The notes beneath the pieces were generated by a model. It was not told the DNA's origin, made no database searches, and saw nothing but the letters and a program-made list of their open reading frames with translations. Made by a program: the position numbers and the translations under genes. 64,000 bases of DNA from Aporrectodea caliginosa (Eukaryota; Annelida; Clitellata; Crassiclitellata; Lumbricidae): NCBI GenBank assembly GCA_020284085.1, contig JACEVL010000161.1, forward strand, positions 62,001-126,000, read 5' to 3'. Positions 12,001 through 23,500 of the stretch are shown here, in pieces (within the stretch, counting starts at the first letter, position 1; every line of letters begins with the position of its first letter).

Positions 12001-15000
12001 ACAACTTCACCAGTAGGACTCGTGCATCCACTCGACAACATCGATCACAGATTTAATGAATATTCAAATAATTTAACTAAATTTATACCCAAAGCATAGA
12101 ATTCCACTCAAGAAAGAAATTGAATAGTTCTAGCAAAACTTCTTTTCTGTTGGCTGCTGCAGCAGGTCCAGCAAAGCGACCTTTAACTCTAACCCTAAAG
12201 AACTAATCCTAAACCTAACAAATTAACCTCAACCCTAACCTAACCCTGAAGAAATAACATTAGCCCTTGCCCTGAAGAACCACCCTAACAATAACCCCGA
12301 AGAACTAACCCTAACCCAAAGCCTAATCCTCATGACCCTTCAATTCAAAGCATGCAGAGAAATTCAAGTAGCATTAAAGGTGAAAGTTACTCGGTTGTTT
12401 GCTGAAGCCAGTGTCGCTAGACCGATGCCAAGTGAGATCATGACGATTGACATATATTTGGAAGCCTTGTACCTAATAATATAACAAATAAAATACTGAT
12501 GTAAGTATCTGGTTATTACACGGGCAATCTAACAGAACTAAGGTGGCTTGAAAATGCATCTTGAGCAGTCTGTGGTGAAACAGATTATGCATTTAAGATT
12601 TAATGGTAGATTGTTCTGAAAAACTGAAGCAGCATCCAAAGACGAATCGCGTATTGCATTGCATCTGTATATTTATATAGCAACACTCACAGTGTTACAC
12701 CAATCAGAGGTGCTCCCAGTGCGAGAGACCCCGAAAAATAAGGCTGTCTTTAAGCAGCGACAGGATGCAGGGAAGCCCCAGCTTGAAGCAATGAGCACGT
12801 CATGGGACAAAGTTGGTTCCATAGTGCGGGACCAATAAAAGCAAAAGCACAAGATTTGGTCATGACAGCCCTCGCCTGCGTGAGGTCAAGTGAGCGCAGG
12901 GGGGTCAAAGTGAGGTGGCCGAGGTCGGCAGGCGGATGAGATCACAGAGGTAAAGTACATCAACAGAAAAAGCTGATCAACAGTGCTCTGTATATGCATT
13001 GCATGCAAGAGCTCAACAGTTTACAGATTCAAAATACTAATTTCAAATGCATTTAAAATCACAGGCTTTGAGTACTCGAGCTCAATCTAACACCATAAGA
13101 AAAGTTACAATAATAGGCTGTTGCCATCTGCAAAAACAATACCATATTAAAAGACTTTACTAACCTCTTGTTTAGCAGCACTACACCAAGAATCAAGTTT
13201 GCAATGAGCGATCCCTGAAACAAAACTGGTTTATATGTCTTACGCAAGTCATCTTATTTCAGTTTTGATGCTACAAACTCAAACAACAGTTGGTTTTGTG
13301 ATTTGAATACTGGATATACTAATTACCTTATACAGTCAAGGTCCCATATGCAATAGTGGGATGTTAATTTCAATTACAATAACGTTTAAGGTCCCTTATG
13401 CAATAGTAGAGACATTCCATCCTTCCTGTAGGCCCTTGAGCTGGCAATAGATGAATCCAAAGATCCACTAGTGCTAATAATTTCATAAGTGGTAGTCGGT
13501 AGAAGTACAAAGGAATTCATAGACGAAGGGGCATATAGGTTTGAAAGGACTGATTAGGCTGTGGGATTTTTTGCAGTAAGGTAGAGGCTAAACCAGTAAA
13601 GTACGAGTTGAATTTATTGGCTATAATAACCGGGTTTGTTATAATTTGGTTGTCTATGTTAAGTTCAACCTTTATGCCCTGGCTACAAGTAATCAGTCCT
13701 TCCCTATGGACCCCTATTTAGTGTTGGAGCCAGTTTAGACTCCAAAGCTAATAAATTATCATTAAACGTATCTAAAACGAATTACATTATCTTTAGAACA
13801 CCCAACAAAACTATTCCAGTTACCAACAATGACCTCACCATTGATAATCATGTAATACCGAAAGTAACTTCTACTAAATTCCTTGGGGTCTTCATTGACC
13901 AGCACTTGAAATGGAACCAACATATTGATGAAATATCTAAAAAGGTCATGAAGAATATTGGAATTATTAGAAGGATTTCTTACTTACTCCCCCAAACTGT
14001 TCTCAAAAATCTGTATTTTGCATTAATATATCCATACTTAACCTATTGTAATCTCATTTGGACCTCTACATACGCTGTTCACCTAAACAAACTTAAGAGT
14101 CTACAAAAAAGAGCAATCCGAGTTATCACTAATTCCCCATATAATGCTCACACCAAATACTTATTCCAGACACTTAAACTACTAAATCTCAATCAAATTA
14201 GGTACGTGCAAATAGGTGAAGTAATGTATAAATATTACAAAAATCTCCTCCCGATAGCCTTTACCTCTTTCTTTCCCACTACTAAACACCTCAAAGTGAC
14301 CAGAAGTAATTGTACTTATTCGTATCCTCTTGTTAGAACGAATGTTCATAAGTTCTCTATTAAATATCAAGGTCCATTCTTATGGAATAACCTCCCGCAC
14401 GAAATTAAGATGGCTGCAGGTCTCTCACAATTTAGATGTTTAATTAAAAATCACGCACTATATAACTATAATGTATAATTCTCCAGTTCTTTTTTTGTGC
14501 TATACTAAGGTTTTTTTTATTATCACTTAGCCTTTATCACACCTTCACACATGGCATTTATTGCTTTTCATCTTTATAATCTACCATCAAGCCATCTGCC
14601 ACAAACTTAATTAACTGGGCCCCTAACCAGCGGGAGTCTATCCCTTCTAGGAGTGCCCTTTGTTCCTAACGATATAATATACTTTCATCTACAAGTGCAA
14701 TCACTATAAACTTTATTTAGGTTAAACAAGTAGAATAATAAAAATATTGAATAGCACATTAACTGATCTACTTTGCTTATTGTTATGATTGTACTGTTAT
14801 GATTTTGTAACGAACTGGTTCAATAAACTCGATTGATTGATTGATTGATTGATTGATCCAGGACATGGGGCAAGTGCTTCAAAGGACTTGCCATTCAAGT
14901 GCTTCAAAGGACTTGCCATTCAAGTGCTTCAAAGGACTTGCCATTCAAGTGCTTCAAAGGACTTGCCATTCAAGTGCTTCAAAGGACATGCCATTTACTT

Positions 15001-18000
15001 CAGATTGTGCATCAGTACCAAATTCTACAGCCTAGTGACAGAGACACATATGCACAATTTGCACAAACAATCCCTTACACAGGGTCATTTACAAGAAGGG
15101 GTCGTTTACAAGAAGTCAGACTCTCAATCACATGATCAGCAACCAAGTACATTACCGACAGACTGCCATGTCATACAAGCTACTTGTAATACTAACTGCA
15201 AATTTATATAGGACCACTTATTTATAGCAACTCATCACCGTCACAACCTGTCAATCAAAGTAACTCCTGATTGAAAATTCAAATGACATTTTAATTGCAG
15301 CCTGAGTGACTATGCCTAAAACAAAGCAGAAGTTTCCTTACCGAGCGTAATAACTGCTGCAGAGGTATGCCAACTTGGCAGTGTAAGAGAACGGTTTGGA
15401 AAAAGACATTTATCGAATACATGGCAGCCATCTTTACGTAGCACCTGAAATGCAAATGACACCGTAGCTTAGGTATTGGATAGCTCCGACCATGGCAAAA
15501 TCTTTAGTTTTCCATTAAGCCTCTTGCCCCGTAAATATCGGCTTGACGTTCTTTATCGTATTCCCGTAAGGCCGATAAACCGGCTACGTTGAACTTGTCA
15601 AATACCCGTAAGGCAGATATTTCAGCATCGCGTCTATATTTTATCCCCGTAAGGCCTGTAAATCGGCTATGGTAATTACGTATGTTTATTTCAATCCTGC
15701 ATTGACTCAGACAGGAAATGACGTACTTTTAGTGCTTTTAGTGTTATTACGTCACTTGAAGGTCAATGTCAAGTAAGTTTCTTGCAGTCCAGTAGCATAA
15801 ATAAACACGACCATAGCCGTTGAAAATGCCAAAACGCAAGGCATCTAGCAGGTAGAATTAAATAACTGTTGCGAAGAAAACATTTGGTGGAAAACGGTAT
15901 ACCCTTGGACAGGCGAGAGAAAGGATTATGGCCAGTGATAGCAGTGGAGATGACTCAGTTGAAACCGAAAGTTATGGTGACGTTCCTACGGCAAGCATGG
16001 CTGCGCACGTGAGTGATAGCCTACTCGTGATCGATGTTTCTATCGATGATGAGTGCAGTAAAGTGAAATTCTGGCGCTAAAACATTAGCTAGCTATCAGA
16101 AACTTCTACTTATATATCAGACTTCTCATCAGAGACAGTAAAATTTCAGTTTACATGCACTCTGTAGTTAGTTATTTTAGCCCAGGAGCTCAGGGTTATG
16201 GGCGTTTTCGCACAGGGCTGTAGGGTTATCTCACTTCCGCTATGGGAGCTCAGGGGCGAAAGGGTTAAATTGTAAATTTAAAAGTGCGAAAAAATTACGA
16301 GGCTCTCTGGAGTCTATCTCTAGCAACTGCAAACATAATTTCAGTCACATGTTACACATCATAGCTTTACAATCTGAAAATGTCAGAGAATGCTTACTAC
16401 AGATTTCAGTGGCTCAAATAATCTCAAAAGTGGAAAATGATGGGATATTTCTTCATCTCTAACAAAAATACATTCCTTGCTAATATGGCTTTATGTACAG
16501 TGTGCGGAGTGCTTAAATAGTTCAATTTACAGTTTTATATATAACGTACATATCCATAAGGTATATAATATTATATATAAAAAGTATATATAAAAGTGCT
16601 ACACATAGATTCATTAATTTTTACTTTACACTGAATAATTACTTTTGACTATAGTCAAGGAACAGCAGTCAATTGGTTAAAGCACGCGGCCTGTAATGCG
16701 GAGACAATGGGTTCATGACTCCTCGATGCGGTTACCATACATGTACTCTGATGTAGGGACCTTCCTGTACAATTGCTCAGCTCCATCAATGTTCTATCAT
16801 GTGGGTGTGGATGTGTCCTTCTGAGTTTTGTAAGGAGGACATCATCATCATCGTTAACATCATCAATTTTGTCATCAACGTAAGTGATATAAGCGATTCT
16901 ACTTACGGCAGAGGTATTGCAGCTGTTCTTTGGCCCATCCTCATCGTAAAAATAAAGCCTTCGATCGTTATAAAGAGAAACTGTGAGAACATGATCATGT
17001 TCCCACTACCCTGATGCTCACTAAAAAACAAACCGTGTATTATTTAAAAACATCTACTAAACACATTATCTCCAGTCATTGGTTACCTCGTTCGTTGCCC
17101 TAACCCAGTGGTGGCCAACCTTTTGTACATAGTGTGCCGCAAAATGTCAATCTGACCGCCTGCGTGCCACTACATACAAGGCAAGAAGCTTTATGACCTG
17201 TTCCGATGTCAAAATAGGCGCTTGTTCAAACGACAGATTTAAACAACGGCGTCATGCATTGCTTTCCATAAATTCAAGTAAAATAATTCACACCATTGCT
17301 TCGATTTTGAGATCTCCTGAACCTTTTGCAAAAATTGACAAAGCTGGCTGCAGCAATTCCTCGCCATCAGACGATCAGAATAAGGCTTTTTCTTTCGTGC
17401 CAATAACAAAGTTAACTCGTGAAGTTTTGACCATTCATTGATTTAAATTTATAATTTTTCTGACAAAAAATGACTGTTGTGCCAACAAAGGTGTTTTTTC
17501 TTCTTGATAAAATCAGTCCTGAGAGATAACCCAGGCGGGTATTTTTCTTTAAAGTCCCCGAGTAGCTGGTTGAAGTGACGTTCAACGTTGAATTTTTTAC
17601 ATACCGCAACCGTTGCATTACACAGAAGACAAACAGGCCTGGAAGGCTGGATGACTTTCCCAAAGTAAAGAAATACTGTTCTTCCCAATTCACGCTAAAC
17701 TCTAGCAAGGCAATGTTATCTTCATACTTTCTTTTCAAAGTAGGCCTACTAGCTGTCTTGTTAGTAGTCATCTGCCATCCTTATAAAGAGGTATACCCAA
17801 TACAAAATATTTCAGAAGTTCATGTATAGTCTGTTTCTTTGTTCGATCCTACGACCCTAGAATGGGAAGAAGCTCGACTTGCAGCATAGCAGAAATATGC
17901 TGTGGAGAAAGTGGACTTTAACCGCCTGCCGACTGATTAGCCTGCCGCTGCCCTCTTCCAGCCCATGTGCTGCGTCCGTCTAAACCCGTCAGACCGATTT

Positions 18001-19245
18001 ACCACGCCCTTGGTCACTGCAGCTATGGAGGCGCCTCAAATTCTATATAGATAAAGTGTTAAGCTAAAACACCCAGCATAATTTTTAGAAAATTCCAAGG
18101 TCCTCCGCGTGCCACTAATCATAGGCCGGCGTGCCACAAGTGGCACGCGTGCCGCAGGTTGGCCACCACTGCCCTAACCTACATTGCCACTAACCCAATT
18201 CTCATTTAGTAACTAACTGTCAGAGCTGAGACAATTTTTGCAATCTGTTGCCTGTTACAAGCTGCGACCTGTCAGCTTGACATTGAGAATAAACGAAATT
18301 GATTGATTGATTGAAACCATCTGGGTCAGTATTAACTGGCAAAAATATCCATCAACTTCACGATATTACATCATACAAATAACTACATTGCGGTAATCCC
18401 GTAGTTTAGGTTGGCAAATTATTTCATATACTTATGGACAATTTAAAATGGAAGCTGGATTGATGAAAAAATTGTTTCCCTAAATGGAAGTGGGATTGAT
18501 GAAACCGTTTCTGTGCTTAAATAGAAGCTGGATTGATCAAAAAAATTTCCTGCAAATAGAAGCTCGATTGATGAAACTAAGTTTTTGATTCAACAGAAGC
18601 TGGATTGATGAAAATAATTGTTTCCGTAAGTAGAAGCTGGATCCATGAGAATAGTTCTTTCCTTAAATAAAAGTTCCATTGGTGAAAAGATATTTTTTGC
18701 TTAAATAGAATTTTGGTAATTTTTTCATTAAATGGAAGTTGGTTTGATAAAAAAAGTTTTTGATGAAATGGAAGCTGGATTAATGGTAGTTATCACGGAC
18801 ATAGGTAGACTGCTTACTTACCAACGTCAAGTACGGCATTGAAGACATTAAAATAATTTACCAACATAAACTACGAGATTATCCTAAGTTTCTAATCAGA
18901 CACCATGAAAATTTGTCCAAACTTTTTGTGGCGCAGGCCGAATCCCCGAAACCCGAATCCTCGAAACGAATTTCAGCCTCGGGGAGACCCCGCTTTATAA
19001 AGTTGCCTGAGGAGTAAGTTACTTTCATCCAACTGTAGACCATGGCAAAAATAATTCTGCATATTTAGACAACCAATAAACAAATATCAAGGATATAGGA
19101 CCCAAAAGGCGCTAGAATTGATTTTCCACTACATATAACTCTAAGAACTTATAATATCGCCCACTTACGTTACGAGAAGCTCCAGAAATACAACATTGCA
19201 GCAACAGCCTAGAAAAACTAGGACTATCGGAATCGCTGGATGCAT
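6071..19245 (-). CDS. SLC35B4: UDP-xylose / UDP-N-acetylglucosamine transporter, SLC35B4 type, ten exons
   Basis: This is a Golgi/ER nucleotide-sugar antiporter that imports UDP-xylose and UDP-GlcNAc into the lumen. The exons are 19245-19169, 17020-16907, 15444-15342, 13214-13165, 12472-12391, 11906-11843, 11419-11310, 10159-10084, 9367-9292 and 6311-6071. All junctions are GT-AG and in phase, and together they give about 330 residues, against 331 in the human protein. Recognisable blocks are the start [25 protein letters not shown] in exon 4, [12 protein letters not shown] in exon 7, [10 protein letters not shown] in exon 9, and the highly conserved [18 protein letters not shown] in exon 10. 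Several hydrophobic membrane spans are evident. The protein ends in a hydrophilic, lysine-containing tail. The ATG at 19245 is the only one that opens the conserved N-terminus. Introns carry many transposons, but every coding exon is intact. Confidence 0.95.
7568..8091. mobile_element. MITE with TTAA target duplication (piggyBac-like), inside the LINE
   Basis: TTAA is duplicated at 7564-7567 and 8092-8095. The element begins CCCTTTGAC and ends GTCAAAGGG, a perfect 9 bp terminal inverted repeat. Joining the two LINE flanks through a single TTAA gives the uninterrupted residues GSLLTWNND, so the insertion borders are certain. About 430 bp of the interior is a TACATA-type microsatellite. It has no transposase and so is non-autonomous. 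Confidence 0.92.
7612..8056. repeat. Long (TACATA)n/(TA)n microsatellite
   Basis: Imperfect tacata and tatata units fill almost the whole interior of the TTAA element. The long open frames seen across it (Tyr/Ile/His or Met/Tyr/Val/Cys repeats) are consequences of the repeat and not genes. Confidence 0.95.
9440..9853 (+). mobile_element. L2/CR1-like LINE 3' end in SLC35B4 intron 8
   Basis: The segment is coding-like and degenerate. It ends in a region close to the end of the LINE at 57.2-58.1 kb: a 'ggggt..gagcgcttctgaatagta' block, then 'gctatataaatctctg', then a (TGAA)n tail at 9,838-9,852. No functional frame remains. Confidence 0.65.
10600..10770 (+). mobile_element. tRNA-like SINE in SLC35B4 intron 7
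   Basis: It has an A-box-like 'ccgattggttaaagcac' head and a 'ttgagcaact...attgc' body shared with the copies near 16,665-16,800 and, more distantly, 39,680-39,860. It is a decayed retroposon. Confidence 0.5.
11078..11275 (+). repeat. Dispersed repeat with (CTTA)n tail (tail family 2)
   Basis: It contains two related sub-blocks, 'gtgcaccaaggtgcggttgg' and 'tgtacaccaaagtgcaatta', each followed by 'ttaataaa/tattaag', and ends in (ACTT)n. An inverted copy lies at 56,160-56,355 with both sub-blocks in the same relative order. This is a retroelement 3' end built from an internal duplication. Confidence 0.7.
12185..12335 (+). repeat. Degenerate telomere-like CCCTAA-type repeat
   Basis: Irregular copies of 'taaccctaaccct' alternate with 'gaagaactaa'. 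It is interstitial and degenerate, inside SLC35B4 intron 5. It resembles an expanded simple repeat more than a telomere. Confidence 0.6.
12660..12990 (-). mobile_element. LINE 3' end fragment (CR1/L2-like), minus strand
   Basis: On the minus strand this gives a decayed C-terminal LINE segment followed by a tail matching the 'gagcacctctgattgg' and 'ctatataaata' endings found elsewhere in the window (37.4 kb, 58.1 kb). It lies in SLC35B4 intron 4. Confidence 0.55.
13730..14858 (+). mobile_element. Jockey/CR1-type LINE, 3' part with (GATT)n tail
   Basis: From about 13,738 to 14,478 a frame without a start codon encodes the C-terminal third of a non-LTR reverse transcriptase: [39 protein letters not shown] and [13 protein letters not shown]. 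It is followed by a 3' UTR and a (GATT)n tail at 14,828-14,858. The element is 5'-truncated and sits antisense inside SLC35B4 intron 3. Confidence 0.85.
14870..14998. repeat. Minisatellite, about 25 bp unit, five copies
   Basis: Near-identical copies of 'caagtgcttcaaaggacttg' plus 'ccatt' lie directly after the GATT tail. The unit is not a multiple of three, so three phases stay open and mimic coding frames; none is supported. Confidence 0.9.
15515..16268 (+). mobile_element. Decayed piggyBac-like element flanked by TTAA
   Basis: TTAA sits at 15515-15518 and 16265-16268. The ends (GCCTCTTGCCCC... and, inverted, CCCTTTCGCCCC...) are imperfect inverted repeats. Inside are three copies of a 'cccgtaaggc..ata' motif and a short plus-strand frame starting at 15,928 ([15 protein letters not shown]..., ending FWR then stop) that resembles the acidic N-terminus of a piggyBac transposase. 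The catalytic domain is absent. It lies in SLC35B4 intron 2. Confidence 0.6.
16665..16800 (+). mobile_element. tRNA-like SINE
   Basis: The head 'cagtcaattggttaaagcac' is followed by a B-box-like 'gggttcatgact', then 'gtagggacct' and 'caattgctcag'. This is the same family as the copy at 10,600. It sits in SLC35B4 intron 2, just downstream of exon 2 in the direction of transcription. Confidence 0.55.
17106..18171 (-). mobile_element. hAT element, GTF2IRD2-like transposase remnant
   Basis: An exact 8 bp target duplication (ccctaacc) lies at 17098-17105 and 18172-18179. The terminal inverted repeats are CAGTGGTGGCCAACC and GGTTGGCCACCACTG. On the minus strand, fragments KRKYEDN and then, in another frame, [20 protein letters not shown] and [12 protein letters not shown] match the BED-like N-terminus of GTF2IRD2/EPM2AIP1-type hAT transposases, broken by frameshifts. 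The catalytic RNase H core is missing, so it is non-autonomous. Confidence 0.85.
18225..18315 (+). repeat. Retroelement tail ending in (GATT)n
   Basis: A short 3' end, 'gacattgagaataaacgaa', is followed by (GATT)n, the same type of tail as the LINE at 14.8 kb. Confidence 0.5.
18440..18795. repeat. Degenerate minisatellite, unit roughly 45-50 bp
   Basis: About seven or eight copies of 'aaatggaagctggattgatg' followed by an AT-rich stretch (aaaa..ttgtttcc) of variable length. It is non-coding and lies in SLC35B4 intron 1. Confidence 0.8.
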
Positions 19246-20515
19246 TTTAATTTACGACTGCATTTCAATTCAGAATTCACCAAAACAACCACGAAAATTG
19301 CAATTAATAAGGACATGCATCTCGTAACCGGAAAAACATTGCGTTTTTATTACTGATGTATTCTTGGTCCTTGAAATTTTATGGGCGCCATCTATGAATC
19401 ATTACTCCTCATCTAAGCGTAGGGCATTACCTGCGTTGTTAAACCAGTATCACCTTATGAACGAGCGCTGCGTCATGTCAGAGCGGTTGTCCAGAGATAC
19501 TAAGTGGAGAACAAGGTCCAGTGCCAGAAAGCCATGGCGAGTGGCAGCGATTTCGAAGTTGGTAATATAAGGCGGCTTTCGTTTCGAAAGAGAGATGTTG
19601 AAAATCGGAGAATTAAATATTTCATAGTGGAAATCGAACAGATCATGATATAAATTTTCATGCTGAAGAGGTGAGACTTTAATTTAGTTTAAAGCCTGAA
19701 GGGTAATTAAAAAAAGGAGTTTTTAATTCCTCTCTACAATTGACAGACATTATAATCAAAGATTAAACCAGCATTAAGACGAGCTTTATATCTTGACCCG
19801 GAACCGATTTTGGTACTATCTGCCTTCAATTTTGTTTTGACTATGACTAAGCGCCTGTGAATAACGTTGGTTCCCGCGACTCCGCTTTTTGAGCGTTCTG
19901 GAAGATCAGGCGGCGAGGTATATGACTGACCATCCACTCTCATATGACGAGGCTAAGAAACTCTGATGTCACTATCTCAAGGGATTGTTAATCTTCTTCC
20001 GTTGTTTAATATTAAACAACGCACAATTTCTTACACTATGAACAACGGAAGAGGATTAACAATAATTTTATTGTGCGGCCAATCCAAGTGTCAATCGCTA
20101 GATAACGACAGACATAAGTTTCAAAAGAAGTAATATGTAATCTGTGTTATTGAAGGTTTAACTAAAACACGTTTTAAGGTGTTTGATACTATTAATAGAA
20201 TATATGGTCGCTTCAAACTTTGAGCGGTTTGTATTTTCCAAATGAAATTTGCAGATTTTTATCAGTAAATTTATTTATTTACCTACCTTAAAATACCAAG
20301 CTGAGTTGTCGTTTCTGGCCTTTAAATAAACATGGTAATATGCTTAATAAGCCACATTATAAATAACTTGCGCGGTAACTAGACTGTATTTTTTGAGTAT
20401 CTAATAGTCCCAGGTATCTCCAAAACAAATTTCAAGTTGTCGGACATTGTTCGTGATGTTTGAACTACAGGATACAGAAGTATAATATTTCGCCATTGTT
20501 TGGTATTTCCAGATC
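19246..20515. promoter_or_regulatory. Divergent intergenic region, SLC35B4 (left) and NSMCE2 (right)
   Basis: The two start codons face away from each other across about 1.27 kb. An acceptor-like tract (ggtatttccag) ends only three bases before the NSMCE2 ATG, so a 5' UTR exon of NSMCE2 should lie within this region. The region also holds a LINE tail fragment (19,790-19,890; 'gcgcctgtgaataacg') and the hairpin at 19,984-20,063. No TATA box can be assigned with confidence. A shared promoter is inference from the arrangement. Confidence 0.5.
19984..20063. promoter_or_regulatory. Inverted repeat with CGGAAG/CTTCCG motifs in the divergent region
   Basis: Arms at 19984-20006 and 20041-20063 are 23 bp long with one mismatch and contain tcttccgttg / caacggaaga, which resemble ETS cores. 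Overlapping it is a perfect 20 bp palindrome, gttgtttaatattaaacaac, at 20001-20020. It could be a transcription factor site, a decayed transposon end or a chance fold. Confidence 0.45.
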
Positions 20516-23500
20516 ATGTCGTCCTCGAAGCCCTCCTTTAATCTAGTGGAACAGTCGGTTTCTACTTTGGCCGAATCTCAAGGAGTCATTAAGAGTGTGA
20601 TGGATTTAACATGCAAGGTTGCTTTAGAATTTGCAAAAACCGACAATGGTGAGTGATTGTTTGTGTTAAGCTTAAAACACAGATTTCCTTCAGAAAAATT
20701 TAATCATTCAGCGTTTCAATTTCACGTTAGTTTGCCTCCCAAGTTAGAATGTAAGTCCTTGTTGCAGTTTTGTCGTAGACAAGGCTTCATTTCCTAGTAT
20801 TATTATTATTGTAACTATTATTAATAGGAATCATTATTATTGGCACCAATTCAGACGGTCAGTGGTTATGAAGGATCTCACCCGATCAATTCGTTGTAAT
20901 TATCTAGCAGTGAATCACTCTTACAAGTTTGAATGTTGCCAACCCCACTGTTAATTATTACTATTATTTTAATTTTAAAAATGTACCATATGCAGTTACA
21001 CAGAAATGGGAATCGAAGGCGTGAAAATGCAAATCGGAGGCGCTTATTAATTTCTGAGGTTTAAATCTGCTTGAGTATATCCTCTTGTTTTAACCTGATG
21101 ATGCCAAGCACAGGCTGTCTGTTCTGTTAGTAGTTAAGATTTCAATTGCATAACATGTAAATGTACAGCGCAGTGCGTTTGTCAGGCGCTTCAATAAAGA
21201 AAAAGATAATTATTATTATTATTAAAACATTAGGAGGGAATGTGGGGAACATATGACAACGTTATGGATTCTCAAAGTAGTACTGGTGCAGAGTTACACC
21301 ATGCATGTTGATGGTTTGAAGAGCGTTTGATCTTTGCTTTTCTTAGACGGAAACAGTGAGACAGTCAAGTCCGTTAAAGAAATTATGAGGAGTTTCTGTC
21401 AGATGGACAATGACGTTGAACAGTTTCTTGAAGCAGCAAATGTCATCATGACCCAGGTTAGTTGTGGTGCTGTGGTGTATTTAAGAGATTTAAATCTCAG
21501 GCTAGCTCTTTATACATGGATCAGGGTAGGAATTTTTGATGCGATTAGACTTTAATTTGAAGTGGAAAGCCTACAACTACATGGTTTGCATACCAATGTT
21601 GGCTTATTTCAGAGGTTTAAAACTCTGGGGTAACATGGTCCATAATAGAGGACCTTAAATGGCATTGGCATCCATTCAGATTGGCAGTGGTTATGAAGTA
21701 TCTCAGCCGATCAATTCATTGAAAAACGAGCATAAATGGAGACCATACAGTTGCTATAGAAAAAAGTGTGCATTTGTGTTTGGTTCCTGTGCCAATGTGC
21801 CATGGACATTTGTTGTTGTTGAATCATTGACAGTGTAGGGTATCTATGACTGGACACCTTTCCAACATTCATTACGTCTTTATGCGATGTCACAGGTGCC
21901 TGGATGAGTACTTGTTTTGTAGTCTCTGTTCTTTAGTTTCTGTTGAACAATTTTCAGCATACTGGACTGTCAACCAAGATTTCCTATCCAACCAGGACAG
22001 AAAAATGTTTTGCTAGTGAACACGTCGTAAAAACAAGTGCACATACAAGAGGATGGTCACCAACCCTTAGTGCTAAGGCTAACAGAAATGCAGTTAACAC
22101 ATCATTCCTTGAGATTCCGTTGGGCACCCTATTTGGTTAGCTCATGAATAAGCTGGTGCCATGCGCTTGGCTTTCAAGTGACACTTTATAAGTTTTGGAG
22201 ATTATGATTGCATGTACCAGTGTACCGGACTGCTTTTCTCTTCTTTTGTGAAGCTGTGCAAGAGTTGTCTTTGGCTATCATGGGTATCTTTGTTTAGTTT
22301 CAGGGCAGTGATGATGTAGATCTGTTGGCAACGTTTGATTTGAAACTGGATGAGATGAAGAGAGCAGCGGGTAAACAGACGGCAGAGTCACATGCGAAGT
22401 ATGCCGAAATGGAGGACCTCATTGAAGATGCGATTGATCAAGGTGACGAATTGTGTGGCTCTGTCCTATATATAGTTTAGTTTCTTTTTCCTTGCATTAA
22501 ATCATCCTCAGTGTTGTCATTGAAAGTAGAGAAAATAACGACTCAGTCTGAAAAAGTTGACCCACTGTTTCACTCTGTTTTAAATTTGGTGTAATTCATC
22601 ATTTAGAATATTAATACTGAAGACTTTACCGGTGATGGATTACAGCATCATGAACGCTTGCACTTGAAGGACTTGCTCAGTCTCTATAAAGTGACCATCT
22701 CACGGGATGAAGGCCCATTCCTGTGATCTATGTGTTAGAAGTGTTTAACCAATCGGCTATTGCAGCGGTTTTCAAACTTTATTTTTATAATTTTATTGTA
22801 CGAGCAGGTAAAAAAATCGAAAGTAATTTAAACGACACATGGTGGACGCAGAATAACTAATCAAAGAAAGATGGGCATAAACTCATAGAAAGTTTACATT
22901 TTTTTATTATGTTTCATACCACTTAGCGACACCTGGCATACCACTAGTGATACGCATACCACCATTTGAAACCGCTGGGCTATTGTGCCCTAACCTTGAC
23001 TTTGCTTTATTGCACCATGCCCAATGTTATATTACCTTCTCGGTTACAATAATGATCCCATGCAGTACTACATCTTCGTTAAAAGCATAACGTCGATATT
23101 GTGCACTGCTTTGTTGCGTAGGAGATGAGGCAGATGATTCCATCTCACGGCCTCAGGTTGTCGATGAAGATTTGGTGATGACCCAAGCAAAGGCAACAAC
23201 TCGATGTCCTTACACCGGTCAGGAAATGGTCAACCCGGTCACCAACAAACGCTGCGGCCATAGCTACGACTACGAAGGAATCAAGGAGTTTATCAGGCAC
23301 AAAGGCAACAGAGCCAGGTAAGACCTTTTGTTGACTGCATTGAACAGCATGTCAGAGCGTCACTTACAGCGATCTTAGAAAATCTGCTACAAATGGTTTT
23401 GAACAGTTGAACCATTGACTGCTTGTGCAAAACAATACTGTATAATGTGGACTCCCTTTAATGCGAATTAGTAGGGCATGTGCCTATGAAACGGTGTGCA

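Noticed and set aside
12185..12335. Telomere or chromosome end
   Set aside because: The CCCTAA-type units are degenerate, short and inside an intron; similar units occur inside the foldback at 48.4 kb.
13906..14478. 190-codon host gene
   Set aside because: It matches the C-terminal part of a non-LTR reverse transcriptase and is followed by a LINE-type (GATT)n tail.
14870..14998. CRISPR-like array
   Set aside because: Units are directly abutting with no distinct spacers and the genome is eukaryotic; it is a minisatellite.
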